Positions 52,409 to 61,319 of a stretch of DNA of 64,000 nucleotides are shown piece by piece. The notes beneath the pieces are model-generated. The model was not told where the DNA came from. It worked only from the letters and a program-made list of their open reading frames with translations, and did no database searches. Origin of the DNA: Armatimonadota bacterium (GTDB lineage Bacteria; Sysuimicrobiota; Sysuimicrobiia; Sysuimicrobiales; Humicultoraceae); contig JAVKHP010000001.1 in assembly GCA_031459855.1 (NCBI GenBank), positions 2,221,384-2,285,383 on the forward strand, read 5' to 3'. Every line of letters starts with the position of its first letter. The stretch's first letter is position 1. Both the position numbers and the translations under genes were made by a program.

Positions 52409-53005
52409 TCACGGGTTGCGCGGCGCCGCGGTCGTGCGCGCCTGACCCCGGACGCGGCCGCGGCGGACCTCGACCTCGACCGTGACGCCGCCATCGGCAG
52501 GCTCCACGGTGAAGCCGACGACGCCGGTGGCCACCATGCGACTACCCTGCTGGACCATGCGTCCCTGGGCGTCGGCCGTGTAGCGCTGCCGTAGCACCTC
52601 GCCGCGACCGCGGCGGAACACGTAGACGATCCATTCGCCGCTCGCCTCCGGTCCGGCGGCCGGCATGACCGCCAGGACCGGCTCACCGTCGTCGACGGGC
52701 ACCCGCGGCTGTACGATCACGCCCGGGGTCTGACTGGCGTTGCGCACGTCCCGCGCCACCGCGTCGACGAGGACGGCAGCATGCGCCTGGGCTTCCTGGA
52801 GGTCGCGACCGCGGCGCCAGATGTTGAGGCCGGCCACCAGCAGTGACCCGACCAGCCCGACCACCACCGCGCCGAGCGCCACGGCGATGACGATCTCGAG
52901 CAGGGTCAGGCCGCGAACGCCGGCACCCCATGCCCTCCCACCCGCCGCCCGGGTCGGCGTCGCACCGCTCGCGGATCGCGTCCGGCCGAGGGACGACGGC
53001 GTCAC
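52409..53005 (-). CDS. Prepilin-like protein, PilW/GspJ type
   Basis: 198 aa. A class III signal (GLTLLEIVIAVALGAVVV: cleavage after G, E at mature position +5) is followed by one hydrophobic helix and a beta-rich C-terminal domain. It begins within the stop of the neighbouring pseudopilin gene (GTGA). It would be cleaved by a prepilin peptidase and incorporated as a minor pilin of a type IV pilus or type II secretion system. No assembly genes are in the window. Confidence 0.8.
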   Translation of the reverse strand: MTPSSLGRTRSASGATPTRAAGGRAWGAGVRGLTLLEIVIAVALGAVVVGLVGSLLVAGLNIWRRGRDLQEAQAHAAVLVDAVARDVRNASQTPGVIVQPRVPVDDGEPVLAVMPAAGPEASGEWIVYVFRRGRGEVLRQRYTADAQGRMVQQGSRMVATGVVGFTVEPADGGVTVEVEVRRGRVRGQARTTAAPRNP

Positions 53006-53400
53006 TGCCCGACGAAGTCGCAGGCCGCCGAGACGTGGCGGAGCGTGGTCAACGTCACGGTCCGTGGCCGGCGGGCCTGGGTCCAGGTGACGTGTACCGT
53101 CAGTTCCCAGAGGCGAGAGCCTACGCGCTGCACGGTCGTCCGGCGGTGGAACCGCAGGCCATGCAGTTCCACGTCAGACGGCACCTGCGCGTGGAACGAC
53201 GACCCACAGGGTGCCGCCGCCAGCGTGGCCAGTGCTTCTTCGGCCAGGCTCGTGGCGGTGTGCAGACCCGATGCCAGGGCGGCCGCGCGCAGCGCGACAG
53301 CGAACGCGGAGAACACCAGTACCGCGGTCGCCCCAAGGAGCATGACGGCGATGAGCACCTCTAGCAGCGTCATGCCGCGCGGACCGGCGCGCTCAGGCAT
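53002..53400 (-). CDS. Prepilin-like protein, PilV/GspI type
   Basis: 132 aa. The prepilin motif is GMTLLEVLIAVMLLGATAV near the start, followed by a conserved helix and SLAEEALATLAAAPCG, typical of GspI/PilV. ATG 53400 gives a nine-residue basic leader (MPERAGPRG). It is the first of a two-gene unit with the PilW-like gene. Two cysteines in the mature part might pair. Confidence 0.8.
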   Translation of the reverse strand: MPERAGPRGMTLLEVLIAVMLLGATAVLVFSAFAVALRAAALASGLHTATSLAEEALATLAAAPCGSSFHAQVPSDVELHGLRFHRRTTVQRVGSRLWELTVHVTWTQARRPRTVTLTTLRHVSAACDFVGQ

Positions 53401-53635
53401 AGATCACCCCCTCGGCACATGAGTTGTCCTGTCGCCGGGGATTTCCCTGTTCGTCCGACGACGTGCAGGCACCCGCCGGCTGGGCGTAGGGAGTCTGAAG
53501 GCGGCACGACGGGGGTACAGTTCTCATGACACTGCAGAGTACCGGAGGTCGCGTACGCCCACGCCTGACCGTTACCCCGTTCCCTGGTCGGCCCGCTCCG
53601 TCGAGGCGGCCGCACGACGCGCAGCCGCAGGTTGC

Positions 53636-54553
53636 ATGTGCGCCCCTTCGAAATCGGCCGGGGACCCCGCGGGTGGATGGCGTCGGGGGTGTCGGTTCGC
53701 GATGCTCGCAGCTGGAGCGACCGTCCTGGCCGTCACAATGGTTGGTGCGGTGGCCCCGGCGCTGGCGGCGCCTGGCGACAGGGCGCCTCGGGTGCACGTG
53801 GTACAGCCCGGCGAGACCGTCTACCGCATCGCACGCCGCTACGGCGTCACGATCGATGCGCTGGCCGCTGTCAATGGTCTGGCCGATCCCACCAGGATAC
53901 GGGCAGGCCAGCGCCTGCGGATTCCCCCGGCGGGGGGCATCGTGCCCAGCGGGGGCCGCACGCACACCCGGTCGCCGCGGAGGGGCGATACGGTAATCCC
54001 GGCCGGGGCAGCGCCCTCGCCCCCAGCGGTGTCCAGGGCCCCGGCGCAGGCGCTGCAGGTGTCGGCGCCTGCAGTGCCGGTGGAGATCTTGCTGGGTCCG
54101 CCATCCTCCCTTCCCGCACCAGGCGACGGCGTGTGGCAACCGCCGCCCGGGGCGCCCACGCCGCAGGACCGTGCGGTGCCCGTCCATGCTCGCCAGATCG
54201 CGGCGGCCGCCCGTCGGCTCGTCGGCGTGCCGTACACGTGGGGTGGGAGCTCGGCACAGGGTGTCGACTGCTCCGGGCTCGTATGGCTCCTGTACGCGCC
54301 GGTGTGGCCCGGCTTGCCCCGCACGTCGTTCGCGCTGTTCGCCGTAGGCGCGCCCGTCGACCCCGCCGCCCTGCAGCCGGGCGACCTGGTCTTCTTCACG
54401 ACCTATGCGCCGGGCGCCTCGCACGTGGGCGTCTACGTCGGCGACGGACAGTTCGTGCACGTGTCATCGTCTGCCGGCCGCGTGGTCTCCAGCCCGCTGG
54501 CCGATCCCTACTACGCCGCGCGCTTCCTGGGCGCCCGCCGGCTGGTGCCCTGA
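53636..54553 (+). CDS. Secreted LysM - NlpC/P60 peptidoglycan hydrolase
   Basis: 305 aa. Signal segment up to about residue 45 (ending PALAAPGD). One LysM domain follows (HVVQPGETVYRIARRYGVTI to RLRIPP, residues about 53-96), then a proline-rich linker and an NlpC/P60 domain with the catalytic cysteine in GVDCSGLVWLLY and the histidine in ASHVGVYVGDGQ. It cuts peptide stems of peptidoglycan. ATG 53636 is used; ATG 53702 would give a shorter signal. Monocistronic, divergent from the prepilins. Confidence 0.88.
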   Translation: MCAPSKSAGDPAGGWRRGCRFAMLAAGATVLAVTMVGAVAPALAAPGDRAPRVHVVQPGETVYRIARRYGVTIDALAAVNGLADPTRIRAGQRLRIPPAGGIVPSGGRTHTRSPRRGDTVIPAGAAPSPPAVSRAPAQALQVSAPAVPVEILLGPPSSLPAPGDGVWQPPPGAPTPQDRAVPVHARQIAAAARRLVGVPYTWGGSSAQGVDCSGLVWLLYAPVWPGLPRTSFALFAVGAPVDPAALQPGDLVFFTTYAPGASHVGVYVGDGQFVHVSSSAGRVVSSPLADPYYAARFLGARRLVP

Positions 54554-54604
54554 CGCGGCCGCCGGTTGGGCCGTGGCATGCCCGGCTGCGGGCGACACGG
54601 CCGG

Positions 54605-54610
54605 TATAGT
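54605..54610 (+). promoter_or_regulatory. Possible -10 element of argF
   Basis: TATAGT lies 41 nt before the argF start in a local AT-rich patch. No clear -35 is seen. Confidence 0.35.
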
Positions 54611-54650
54611 ATCATGCTGGCATGATGCGCTCGTTGGCGTGTACGCTCCC

Positions 54651-55580
54651 ATGACCCTGCGCGGCCGCGACTACCTCTCGGTCGACGACCTCAGCCCCAG
54701 CGAGCTGCGCGCCGTGCTCCGGTTTGGCGCAGACCTCAAGGCGCGCTTCCAGGCCGGCGACCGCCCGCCCCTGCTGGCGGGCAAGACCCTGGCCATGGTG
54801 TTCGAGAAACCGTCGCTACGCACGCGCGTCAGCTTCGAGGCCGGGATGTTCCAGCTGGGCGGGACCGCCATCTACCTGGGCCCGCAGGACATCCAGCTGG
54901 GCGTGCGCGAGTCGGTGGCCGACGCGGCCCGCAACCTCGAGCGGTTCGCCGACGCGATCATGGCCCGCACCTTCGCCCACGCCACCGTGGTGGAGCTGGC
55001 CGCGAGCGCCCGGTGTCCGGTCATCAACGGCCTGTCCGACCACGAGCACCCCTGCCAGGCGCTGGGCGACCTGCTCACCATCGGGGAGCGCTTCGGGCGA
55101 TGGGAGGGCGTGCGCGTGGCCTGGATCGGCGACGGGAACAACGTGTGCCACTCGCTGCTGCTGGGCGCGGCCAAGCTGGGGATGACGGTGCGTGTGGCCA
55201 CCCCGCGCGGGTACGCGCCGGCCGAAGCGGTCGTGCAGCGGGCGCGCGCCATCGCCGGGGCCACGGGGGCCACCATCGAGCTGCTGACCGATCCCGCCGC
55301 AGCGGTCGCCGACGCCGACGTCGTCTACACCGACGTGTGGACGAGCATGGGCCAGGAGGTCGAACGGGACGCACGGGCGCGGGTCTTCCGCGCCTACCAG
55401 GTCAACGCGGCGTTGCTCCGCGGGGCGAAGCCGACGGCCGTGGTGATGCACTGCCTGCCGGCCCACCGGGGCGAGGAGATCACCGACGACGTGCTCGACG
55501 GCCCGCAGTCCATCGTCTACGATCAGGCTGAGAACCGCCTGCACGCGCAGAAGGCGCTGCTGGCCCTGCTGCTGGCGTGA
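54651..55580 (+). CDS. argF: Ornithine carbamoyltransferase
   Basis: 309 aa. The carbamoyl-phosphate motif is KPSLRTRVSF, with DHEHPCQALGD, the DVWTSMGQE loop and HCLPAHRGEEI for ornithine binding. It makes citrulline from ornithine in arginine synthesis. ATG 54651 is used, because the frame further upstream belongs to the NlpC/P60 region. No other arginine gene is nearby. The gap to cdaA is 7 nt, so the pathway gene may share a transcript with the c-di-AMP cluster. Confidence 0.93.
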   Translation: MTLRGRDYLSVDDLSPSELRAVLRFGADLKARFQAGDRPPLLAGKTLAMVFEKPSLRTRVSFEAGMFQLGGTAIYLGPQDIQLGVRESVADAARNLERFADAIMARTFAHATVVELAASARCPVINGLSDHEHPCQALGDLLTIGERFGRWEGVRVAWIGDGNNVCHSLLLGAAKLGMTVRVATPRGYAPAEAVVQRARAIAGATGATIELLTDPAAAVADADVVYTDVWTSMGQEVERDARARVFRAYQVNAALLRGAKPTAVVMHCLPAHRGEEITDDVLDGPQSIVYDQAENRLHAQKALLALLLA

Positions 55581-55587
55581 GCCGACG

Positions 55588-56397
55588 ATGCCCCAGGTGC
55601 ACGCGCGCGACCTGCTCGACATCGCCATCGTCACGCTGCTCGTCTACCAGGTGCTCTGGCTGATCCGCGGGACCCGCGCGGTGCAGCTGGCGATGGGCAT
55701 GGCCGTGCTCTTCGCCGCCTACGTCGCCAGCCGGGTGCTGCAGTTGACCACCCTGCAGTGGATCCTCTCGTACCTGGGGGTGGTGATCCCCATCGCGATG
55801 CTGGTGATCTTCCAGCCCGAGCTGCGGCGCATGCTGGAGCAGCTCGGGCGCGGGGGGGTGTTCGCCGCGCGCTTTGGCGGCGAGCTGGGGCGCGAGGAGA
55901 CGATCCGCTTGGTCAACGACGTGGCGCGGGCGTGCCGGGTGCTGTCGGGGCGGCGCACCGGCGCCCTCATGGTGCTGGAGCGCCGCACCGGCCTCAACGA
56001 CGTGGTCGAGTCGGGCATCAAGCTCGACGCGCAGGTCTCGGTGCAGCTCCTCATCACGCTCTTCTTCCCCAACACTCCTCTGCACGACGGCGCCGCCGTC
56101 ATCCGCGGCAACCGGCTGGTCGCGGCAGGCTGCCTGCTCCCCCTCTCGGAGAACCCCCACCTGAGCCGGACACTGGGCACCCGCCACCGCGCCGCGCTCG
56201 GCATCAGCGAGGCCACCGACGCCGTGGCGGTGGTGGTGTCGGAGGAGACCGGCGTGATCTCCCTGGCGCAGGACGGCCAGCTCACGCGTGGGCTCTCCGA
56301 GGAGGAACTGAAGGTGGCGCTGCTGGGGTTGCTGGCCCAGCCCGCCCCCCGCGCGCCGGCCCTGTGGCCGTGGCGACGCGCCTCCCGCTCGGCATGA
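55588..56397 (+). CDS. cdaA: Diadenylate cyclase CdaA
   Basis: Makes cyclic di-AMP from two ATP, membrane-anchored, 269 aa. Three N-terminal hydrophobic helices precede the DAC domain with the DGA motif in LHDGAAVIRG (near residue 167) and GTRHRAALG (near 200). c-di-AMP controls potassium and osmotic balance and cell-wall synthesis in Bacillota. The order cdaA-cdaR-glmM is the same as there. It ends in an ATGA overlap with the YbbR gene. Confidence 0.94.
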   Translation: MPQVHARDLLDIAIVTLLVYQVLWLIRGTRAVQLAMGMAVLFAAYVASRVLQLTTLQWILSYLGVVIPIAMLVIFQPELRRMLEQLGRGGVFAARFGGELGREETIRLVNDVARACRVLSGRRTGALMVLERRTGLNDVVESGIKLDAQVSVQLLITLFFPNTPLHDGAAVIRGNRLVAAGCLLPLSENPHLSRTLGTRHRAALGISEATDAVAVVVSEETGVISLAQDGQLTRGLSEEELKVALLGLLAQPAPRAPALWPWRRASRSA

Positions 56398-56789
56398 GGC
56401 ACTGGCGGGCAGCCGTCCTCTCGGAGCGCATGCGGCTGCTGGCCCTGTCGCTGGTCATCGCCGTGACCATGTGGTACTACGTGAGCACGACCCTGGGGCC
56501 GGCGGCGCAGGCGCCGCTGCGGGTCGTGCTGGTGCGCAACGTCGACGTGGTGGTCTCGGGGCTGGCTCCCGGGTGGACGGCGGCCGTGACGCCGGCCCGG
56601 GTCGACGTCGAGATCCGTGGGCCGGAGCCGTTGCTGGTGCTGCGGGTGGCCGACGTCCGGGCCATCGCCGAGGTGGGTGCGCTCGGGCCCGGCGTGCACC
56701 AGGTGGCGCTGCGGGTGCAGATCCCCGACGGTGTGACCATGGTGCGGGTCACGCCGCCGGCCGTCCAGGTCACGCTGACGCGGCCCTGA
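56394..56789 (+). CDS. YbbR-domain protein, short CdaR-like regulator
   Basis: 131 aa. One membrane anchor (LLALSLVIAVTMWYYVST) and a single YbbR domain with VVLVRNVDVVVSGLAPGW. CdaR of Bacillus carries several YbbR repeats and modulates CdaA from outside the membrane; this is a one-repeat version. It starts within the cdaA stop codon and ends 3 nt before glmM. Confidence 0.85.
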   Translation: MRHWRAAVLSERMRLLALSLVIAVTMWYYVSTTLGPAAQAPLRVVLVRNVDVVVSGLAPGWTAAVTPARVDVEIRGPEPLLVLRVADVRAIAEVGALGPGVHQVALRVQIPDGVTMVRVTPPAVQVTLTRP

Positions 56790-56792
56790 CCC

Positions 56793-58124
56793 ATGGCGCG
56801 GCTGTTCGGCACCGACGGGATCCGTGGCGTGGCCAACGCCGACCTGACGCCGGAACTGGCCTTTCGTGTGGGGCGGGCGGCCGGCGCGGTGCTCGGCGGC
56901 CAGGTGCCCGTGGTCATCGGCCGCGACACCAGGGTCTCCGGGCCGATGCTGGAGGCTGCGCTGGCCGCGGGCCTGTGTTCGGTCGGCGTGTCTGCGGCGC
57001 TGGCGGGGATCCTGCCCACCCCGGCGGTGGCGTACCTGGCTCGCGCCCAGCAGCGCAGCGGCGTGGTCGTCTCGGCATCTCACAACCCCGTGGAGGACAA
57101 CGGCATCAAGCTGTTCGGCGCCGACGGCTTCAAGCTGCCCGACGCGGTGGAGGAACGCATCGAGGCGTGGCTCGCGCGGGACGACCTGCCGCGGCCCACG
57201 GGCACGGGGCTGGGGACGGTGGTGCCGTTGCCGGACGCGGAGGATCGCTACCTGGGCTACCTGCTGGGCCTGGCGGGTGGCCGGCTCGACGGCGTGCGCG
57301 TGGTCGTCGACTGCGCCTATGGGGCCGCCGTGCGCGTAGCACCCCAGCTGTGGCAGGCGCTGGGCGCCACCGTCATCGCGCTCCACGCCGTGCCCGACGG
57401 GGCGCGCATCAACGTGGGGTGCGGCTCGACCCACCTGGCGCCGCTCCAGGCCGCCGTGCGCGCGCACGGTGCCGACGTGGGCTTCGCACACGACGGCGAC
57501 GCCGACCGCGTCCTGGCCGTGGACGAGCGCGGGGAGGTGGTGGACGGCGACGCCCTCATGGGGATCTGCGCGCTGGACCGCTGCACGCGCGGCTTGCTGC
57601 CGGGTGCCGTGGTCGTCGCCACGGTGATGAGCAACGCCGGGCTGGAGGACGCCCTCCGCGCAGCGGGGGTGCGGCTCGAGCGCACGCGCGTGGGCGACCG
57701 CTACGTCCTCGAACGCATGCGCGAGGTCGGCGCCGTGCTGGGCGGCGAGCAGAGCGGCCACCTGGTGTTCCTGGACCGCGCCACGACCGGCGACGGGCTC
57801 GTGACCGCGCTGGAGGTCGTCAACGTGATGCTGCGCACCGGCCGGCGGCTGTCGGAGCTGCGGGCGGCGATTCCGCGGTACCCGCAGGTCCTGGTCAACG
57901 TGCGCGTGCGCCGGCGCGACGGCGTGCTGGAGGCCCCGGAGGTGGCGGCGGCGATCCGGGCCGCGCAGGGGCGGTTGCGCGACGGCGGCCGCATCCTCGT
58001 GCGGCCGTCGGGGACCGAGCCGGTGATCCGCATCATGGTGGAGGCCACCCGACAGGATCTGGCAGAGGCGCTCGCCGCCGAGGTCGCCGAAGCGGTGGCG
58101 CGCGCTGCGGGAGGGACGCCGTGA
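56793..58124 (+). CDS. glmM: Phosphoglucosamine mutase
   Basis: Converts glucosamine-6-phosphate to glucosamine-1-phosphate, 443 aa. The phosphoserine is S96 in SASHNPVEDNG, the magnesium loop is HDGDADRVL, the sugar loop GGEQSGHLVF, and the phosphate loop RPSGTEPVIRIM. LFGTDGIRGVANADLTPE at the start is typical. It belongs with glmS downstream in the UDP-GlcNAc pathway. GlmM is known to bind and inhibit CdaA in several Gram-positive species. Confidence 0.96.
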   Translation: MARLFGTDGIRGVANADLTPELAFRVGRAAGAVLGGQVPVVIGRDTRVSGPMLEAALAAGLCSVGVSAALAGILPTPAVAYLARAQQRSGVVVSASHNPVEDNGIKLFGADGFKLPDAVEERIEAWLARDDLPRPTGTGLGTVVPLPDAEDRYLGYLLGLAGGRLDGVRVVVDCAYGAAVRVAPQLWQALGATVIALHAVPDGARINVGCGSTHLAPLQAAVRAHGADVGFAHDGDADRVLAVDERGEVVDGDALMGICALDRCTRGLLPGAVVVATVMSNAGLEDALRAAGVRLERTRVGDRYVLERMREVGAVLGGEQSGHLVFLDRATTGDGLVTALEVVNVMLRTGRRLSELRAAIPRYPQVLVNVRVRRRDGVLEAPEVAAAIRAAQGRLRDGGRILVRPSGTEPVIRIMVEATRQDLAEALAAEVAEAVARAAGGTP

Positions 58125-58882
58125 CCGCGGTCGTCCAGAGCGCGCCTGCGCCGCCGCGGCACGTGCTGCTGGGCACCGGCGTGCACGCGGTGACGCTCGC
58201 CGAAGCGCTGGCCTGGATCGACGCCGCCATCGCCCGCCGGCAGCCCGTCTACGTGGTGACGCTGAATGGCGCCATGCTCGTCCAGGCGGCCCGGGACGCG
58301 GCGCTGCGGGCGCTCGTCAACGGCGCAGGCCTCGTCACCGCCGACGGGGTGGGCGTGCTGCTGGCCGCGCGCATCCTCGGCGCGCGGCTCGCGCAGCGGG
58401 TGGCCGGGATCGACCTGGCGCTGGCGCTGTGCGAGCGCGCCGCGCAGACCGGGTGGCGGGTCTTCCTGCTGGGGGCCGCACCGGGCGTGGCGGCTGAGGC
58501 GGCGGCGGCCCTGCGCGCCCGCTTTCCCGGGCTCGCGATCGCCGGCGTCTGGCACGGGTTCTTCACGCCGGCGGAAGAACCCGCCGTGGTGGAGGCGATC
58601 CGCGGGGCGGCGCCGGACGTGTTGCTGGTGGCCATGGGCGTGCCCAGGCAGGAAGCGTGGATCGGCCGCTGGCACCACGTGCTGGGCGTGCCCGTCTCCA
58701 TGGGCGTCGGCGGCGCGCTGGACGTGATCGCGGGACGCCTGCCCCGTGCCCCGCGCTGGATGCAGCGCCTGGGGCTGGAGTGGCTGTACCGGGCCCTGCG
58801 CGAGCCGCGGCGCTGGCAGGTCGTGCGCACCATCCCGCCGCTGTTCTGGCTGGCCGTACGTGAGCGGTGGCGGCGCCGGTAG
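58121..58882 (+). CDS. WecG/TagA/CpsF family glycosyltransferase
   Basis: 253 aa, GT26. VVTLNGAMLVQAARD, TADGVGVLLAARILG, RVAGIDLALALCERA and the MGVPRQEAWIGRW motif fit the family, which adds N-acetylmannosamine(-uronate) to lipid-linked GlcNAc. GTG 58121 overlaps the glmM stop as GTGA. It ends the cdaA operon and could draw on the GlcNAc pathway encoded on both sides. Confidence 0.88.
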   Translation: MTAVVQSAPAPPRHVLLGTGVHAVTLAEALAWIDAAIARRQPVYVVTLNGAMLVQAARDAALRALVNGAGLVTADGVGVLLAARILGARLAQRVAGIDLALALCERAAQTGWRVFLLGAAPGVAAEAAAALRARFPGLAIAGVWHGFFTPAEEPAVVEAIRGAAPDVLLVAMGVPRQEAWIGRWHHVLGVPVSMGVGGALDVIAGRLPRAPRWMQRLGLEWLYRALREPRRWQVVRTIPPLFWLAVRERWRRR

Positions 58883-58987
58883 GCCCCTCCCGTGCGTGGG
58901 ACGGTGTGGCCCGCCGCGCGCCGGCCGCTGTTCCGGACGCGGGCAGGAGCCCCGGAGCGTCACCGCGAATGCGACGGCTGACCCAGC

Positions 58988-59008
58988 GTGCCGCACGGGG
59001 TGCGGCAC
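58988..59008 (+). terminator. Perfect hairpin between the WecG-like gene and the ribozyme
   Basis: GTGCCGCAC (58988-58996) and GTGCGGCAC (59000-59008) form a 9-bp stem with a GGG loop. There is no U-run, so termination is plausible but not certain. The stretch from 58883 to here shows nothing else. Confidence 0.5.
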
Positions 59009-59063
59009 CCCGCGGGAGAAACGCAGAAGGGGAGGAGGTGAGCGAGTCTCGTCGCGTGCCGCA

Positions 59064-59237
59064 AGCGCCTGAACCCGACGTCCGTCGGGTTGACGAGGGA
59101 GGGGAACTCGGAGCGTTCGGCGGGTGACCCTAGGCCCGGTCCGGGCCTGCACCACCTCAGCGCATCGCCTCGCGCCTGAGGCAAGGCCGCCTACAAACCC
59201 CGGAGGCGACTCCGGCCCAAAGGGCGGACCAGGACAC
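59064..59237 (+). ncRNA. glmS ribozyme (glucosamine-6-phosphate-activated self-cleaving riboswitch)
   Basis: The leader of glmS carries the ribozyme core in order: GCGCCTGAACC at 59065, a P1-type hairpin CCCGAC/GTCGGG, GTTGACGAGG, TTCGGCGGGTGACCC, two further stems (GGCCCGGTCCGGGCC, and CCTCAG...CTGAGG), and a terminal hairpin CCGGAG-GCGA-CTCCGG with a GNRA loop. These match by eye the architecture of the Thermoanaerobacter/Bacillus class. Predicted cleavage is between A59064 and G59065. When glucosamine-6-phosphate is plentiful the mRNA cuts itself and GlmS production drops. About 100 nt separate it from the start codon. Confidence 0.93.
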
Positions 59238-59339
59238 GCCAGGCACGTCTTCGCTGCCCGGTCCCATGGGACTACCGGGAAGTGTCGCCGGTTGCCGGCC
59301 AGACCGGGCACCCCAGGTTCACCGCTGGAGGGTGCACAC

Positions 59340-61187
59340 ATGTGCGGCATCATGGGGTACGTGGGCACACGTCCGGCGCTGCCGATCCTGCTGGACGGTC
59401 TGCGCCGGTTGGAGTACCGGGGCTACGACTCCGCAGGCGTGGCCGTGCTGGAGAACGGACACATCGCGATCCGCAAGGCGGCGGGCAAGCTGCAGCGGCT
59501 CGAACAGGTGGTCAGCGTCGCTCCCCTGGGCGGCTCGGTGGGGATCGGGCACACCCGGTGGGCCACCCACGGGCAACCCACCGACGCCAACGCCCACCCG
59601 CACAGCGACTGCACGGGCCGCTGCGTGGTCATCCACAACGGGATCATCGAGAACTACCTGTCGCTGCGCGAGGCGCTCCAGGCGCAGGGGCACCGGTTCG
59701 CCTCCGACACCGACACCGAGGTGCTGGCGCACCTGATCGAGGCCGCCTACGCCGCGCTGCCGCCCGGCACCCCCGGACGGTTCGAGCTGGCCGTGCGTCA
59801 GGCGGTACGCCGGGCACGTGGGGCCTACGCCATCGTGGTGATGCTGGCCGACGAGCCCGACCGGATCGTCGCCGTGCGCATGATCAGCCCGCTCATCGTG
59901 GGCATCGGCCAGGGCGAGATGTGGCTGGCGTCCGACATCCCCGCGCTGCTCCCCTACACGCGCGACGTCCTGGTGGTCAGCGACGGCGAGATGGCCGTCA
60001 TCGAGCCGCATCGCGTGCGCCTGCTGGACCTAGAGGGCCGGCCGGTCGACCGCCGTCCCCAGCACGTCACGTGGGACGCGGAGATGGCCGAGAAGGGCGG
60101 GTACCCCCACTTCATGCTCAAGGAGATCTACGAGCAACCCCGGGCGTTGCAGGACACGATGATGGGCCGCCTGGACCTGGACGACCGGATCGAGCTGGAC
60201 GGCGTGGTCTTCCCCGACGGTTTCGTCGAGCGGCTCGAGGGGATCTGGCTCACCGCCTGCGGCACCGCGTACCACGCCGGGCTGGTGGGCCGGCGGCTCA
60301 TCGAGCAGCTGGCGCGCATTCGGGTGGAGCCCGACCTGGCGTCGGAGCTCCGCTACCGCGACCCGCTCATCCAGGGGACGACGCTGGCGGTCGCCATCAG
60401 CCAGTCGGGCGAGACGGCCGATACGCTGGCGGCCGCGCGGGAGGCTCGGGCCCGCGGCGCCCGGCTGCTGGCCGTGACCAACGTGGTGGGCAGCACGCTG
60501 GCCCGCGAGGCCGACGACGTGCTCTACGTCCGCGCCGGTCCCGAGATCGCCGTGGCGTCCACCAAGGCCTACGTGACCATGCTGGTGGCGATGCAGCTGC
60601 TGGCGATCGACCTCGGCCTGCGCCGCGGTGTGCTGGCCCGCGACGTGGCGCGGCGGCTCGTGGCGGGCCTGCGCCGCCTGCCCCAGCTTGCCCAGGAAGT
60701 GCTCCAGCGCGCCGACGCCGTGGCGGCGCTGGCGGCGCGGCTGGCCCACGTCGAGCATGCGTTCTTCATCGGCCGCGGTCTCGACTACGCCGTGGCCATG
60801 GAGGGTTCGCTCAAGCTCAAGGAGATCTCCTACCTGCACAGCGAGGCGCTGGCCGCCGGCGAGTTGAAGCATGGCACGCTGGCGCTGGTGACGCCGGAGA
60901 CGCCGGTGTTCGCCCTGGTCACCCAGCGGGCGATCTACGAGAAGACCCTGGGCAACATCCAGGAAGTCCGGGCACGGGGCGCGGAGGTCGTCGCCGTCGC
61001 CTACGACGACGACGGCGAGATCGCCAAGCACGCGCACACGGTCCTGCGCATTCCGCCCGTGGACGACCTGCTGGCGCCGGTGCTGGCCATTATCCCCCTG
61101 CAGCTGTTCGCCTACCACGTGGCGGTGCTGCGCGGCCACGACATCGACCAGCCGCGCAACCTCGCCAAGAGCGTGACGGTCGAGTAG
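59340..61187 (+). CDS. glmS: Glutamine-fructose-6-phosphate aminotransferase (isomerizing)
   Basis: First enzyme of UDP-GlcNAc synthesis, 615 aa. The N-terminal nucleophile is Cys2 (MCGIMGYVG), with TRWATHGQPTDANAHPH in the glutaminase domain. Two SIS domains follow (ISQSGETADT, RGLDYAVAMEGSLKLKEISY), and the C-terminus is DQPRNLAKSVTVE. GGAGGG lies 8 nt before ATG 59340. The longer open frame upstream is the ribozyme region and cannot be coding, because Cys2 must be at the N-terminus. Regulated by the ribozyme in its leader. Confidence 0.97.
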   Translation: MCGIMGYVGTRPALPILLDGLRRLEYRGYDSAGVAVLENGHIAIRKAAGKLQRLEQVVSVAPLGGSVGIGHTRWATHGQPTDANAHPHSDCTGRCVVIHNGIIENYLSLREALQAQGHRFASDTDTEVLAHLIEAAYAALPPGTPGRFELAVRQAVRRARGAYAIVVMLADEPDRIVAVRMISPLIVGIGQGEMWLASDIPALLPYTRDVLVVSDGEMAVIEPHRVRLLDLEGRPVDRRPQHVTWDAEMAEKGGYPHFMLKEIYEQPRALQDTMMGRLDLDDRIELDGVVFPDGFVERLEGIWLTACGTAYHAGLVGRRLIEQLARIRVEPDLASELRYRDPLIQGTTLAVAISQSGETADTLAAAREARARGARLLAVTNVVGSTLAREADDVLYVRAGPEIAVASTKAYVTMLVAMQLLAIDLGLRRGVLARDVARRLVAGLRRLPQLAQEVLQRADAVAALAARLAHVEHAFFIGRGLDYAVAMEGSLKLKEISYLHSEALAAGELKHGTLALVTPETPVFALVTQRAIYEKTLGNIQEVRARGAEVVAVAYDDDGEIAKHAHTVLRIPPVDDLLAPVLAIIPLQLFAYHVAVLRGHDIDQPRNLAKSVTVE

Positions 61188-61319
61188 GCGATCGCCGGCG
61201 GCAGCGGACCGCGAGCAGGCCCAAGGCGCGCCATGCCATCGCTAGGCCGTCTGGGATCATCAGCCCGTCGGTAGGGGCTCCTGCCCTGTGGCGCGAAGCC
61301 CTCGAAGGGGGTGAGGAGC

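Noticed and set aside
55719-57761. 680-codon minus-strand open frame
   Set aside because: Antisense to cdaA, the YbbR gene and glmM, which have all expected motifs.
59124-59339. N-terminal extension of glmS
   Set aside because: The family needs Cys2 exposed after methionine removal, and this stretch folds as the glmS ribozyme instead.
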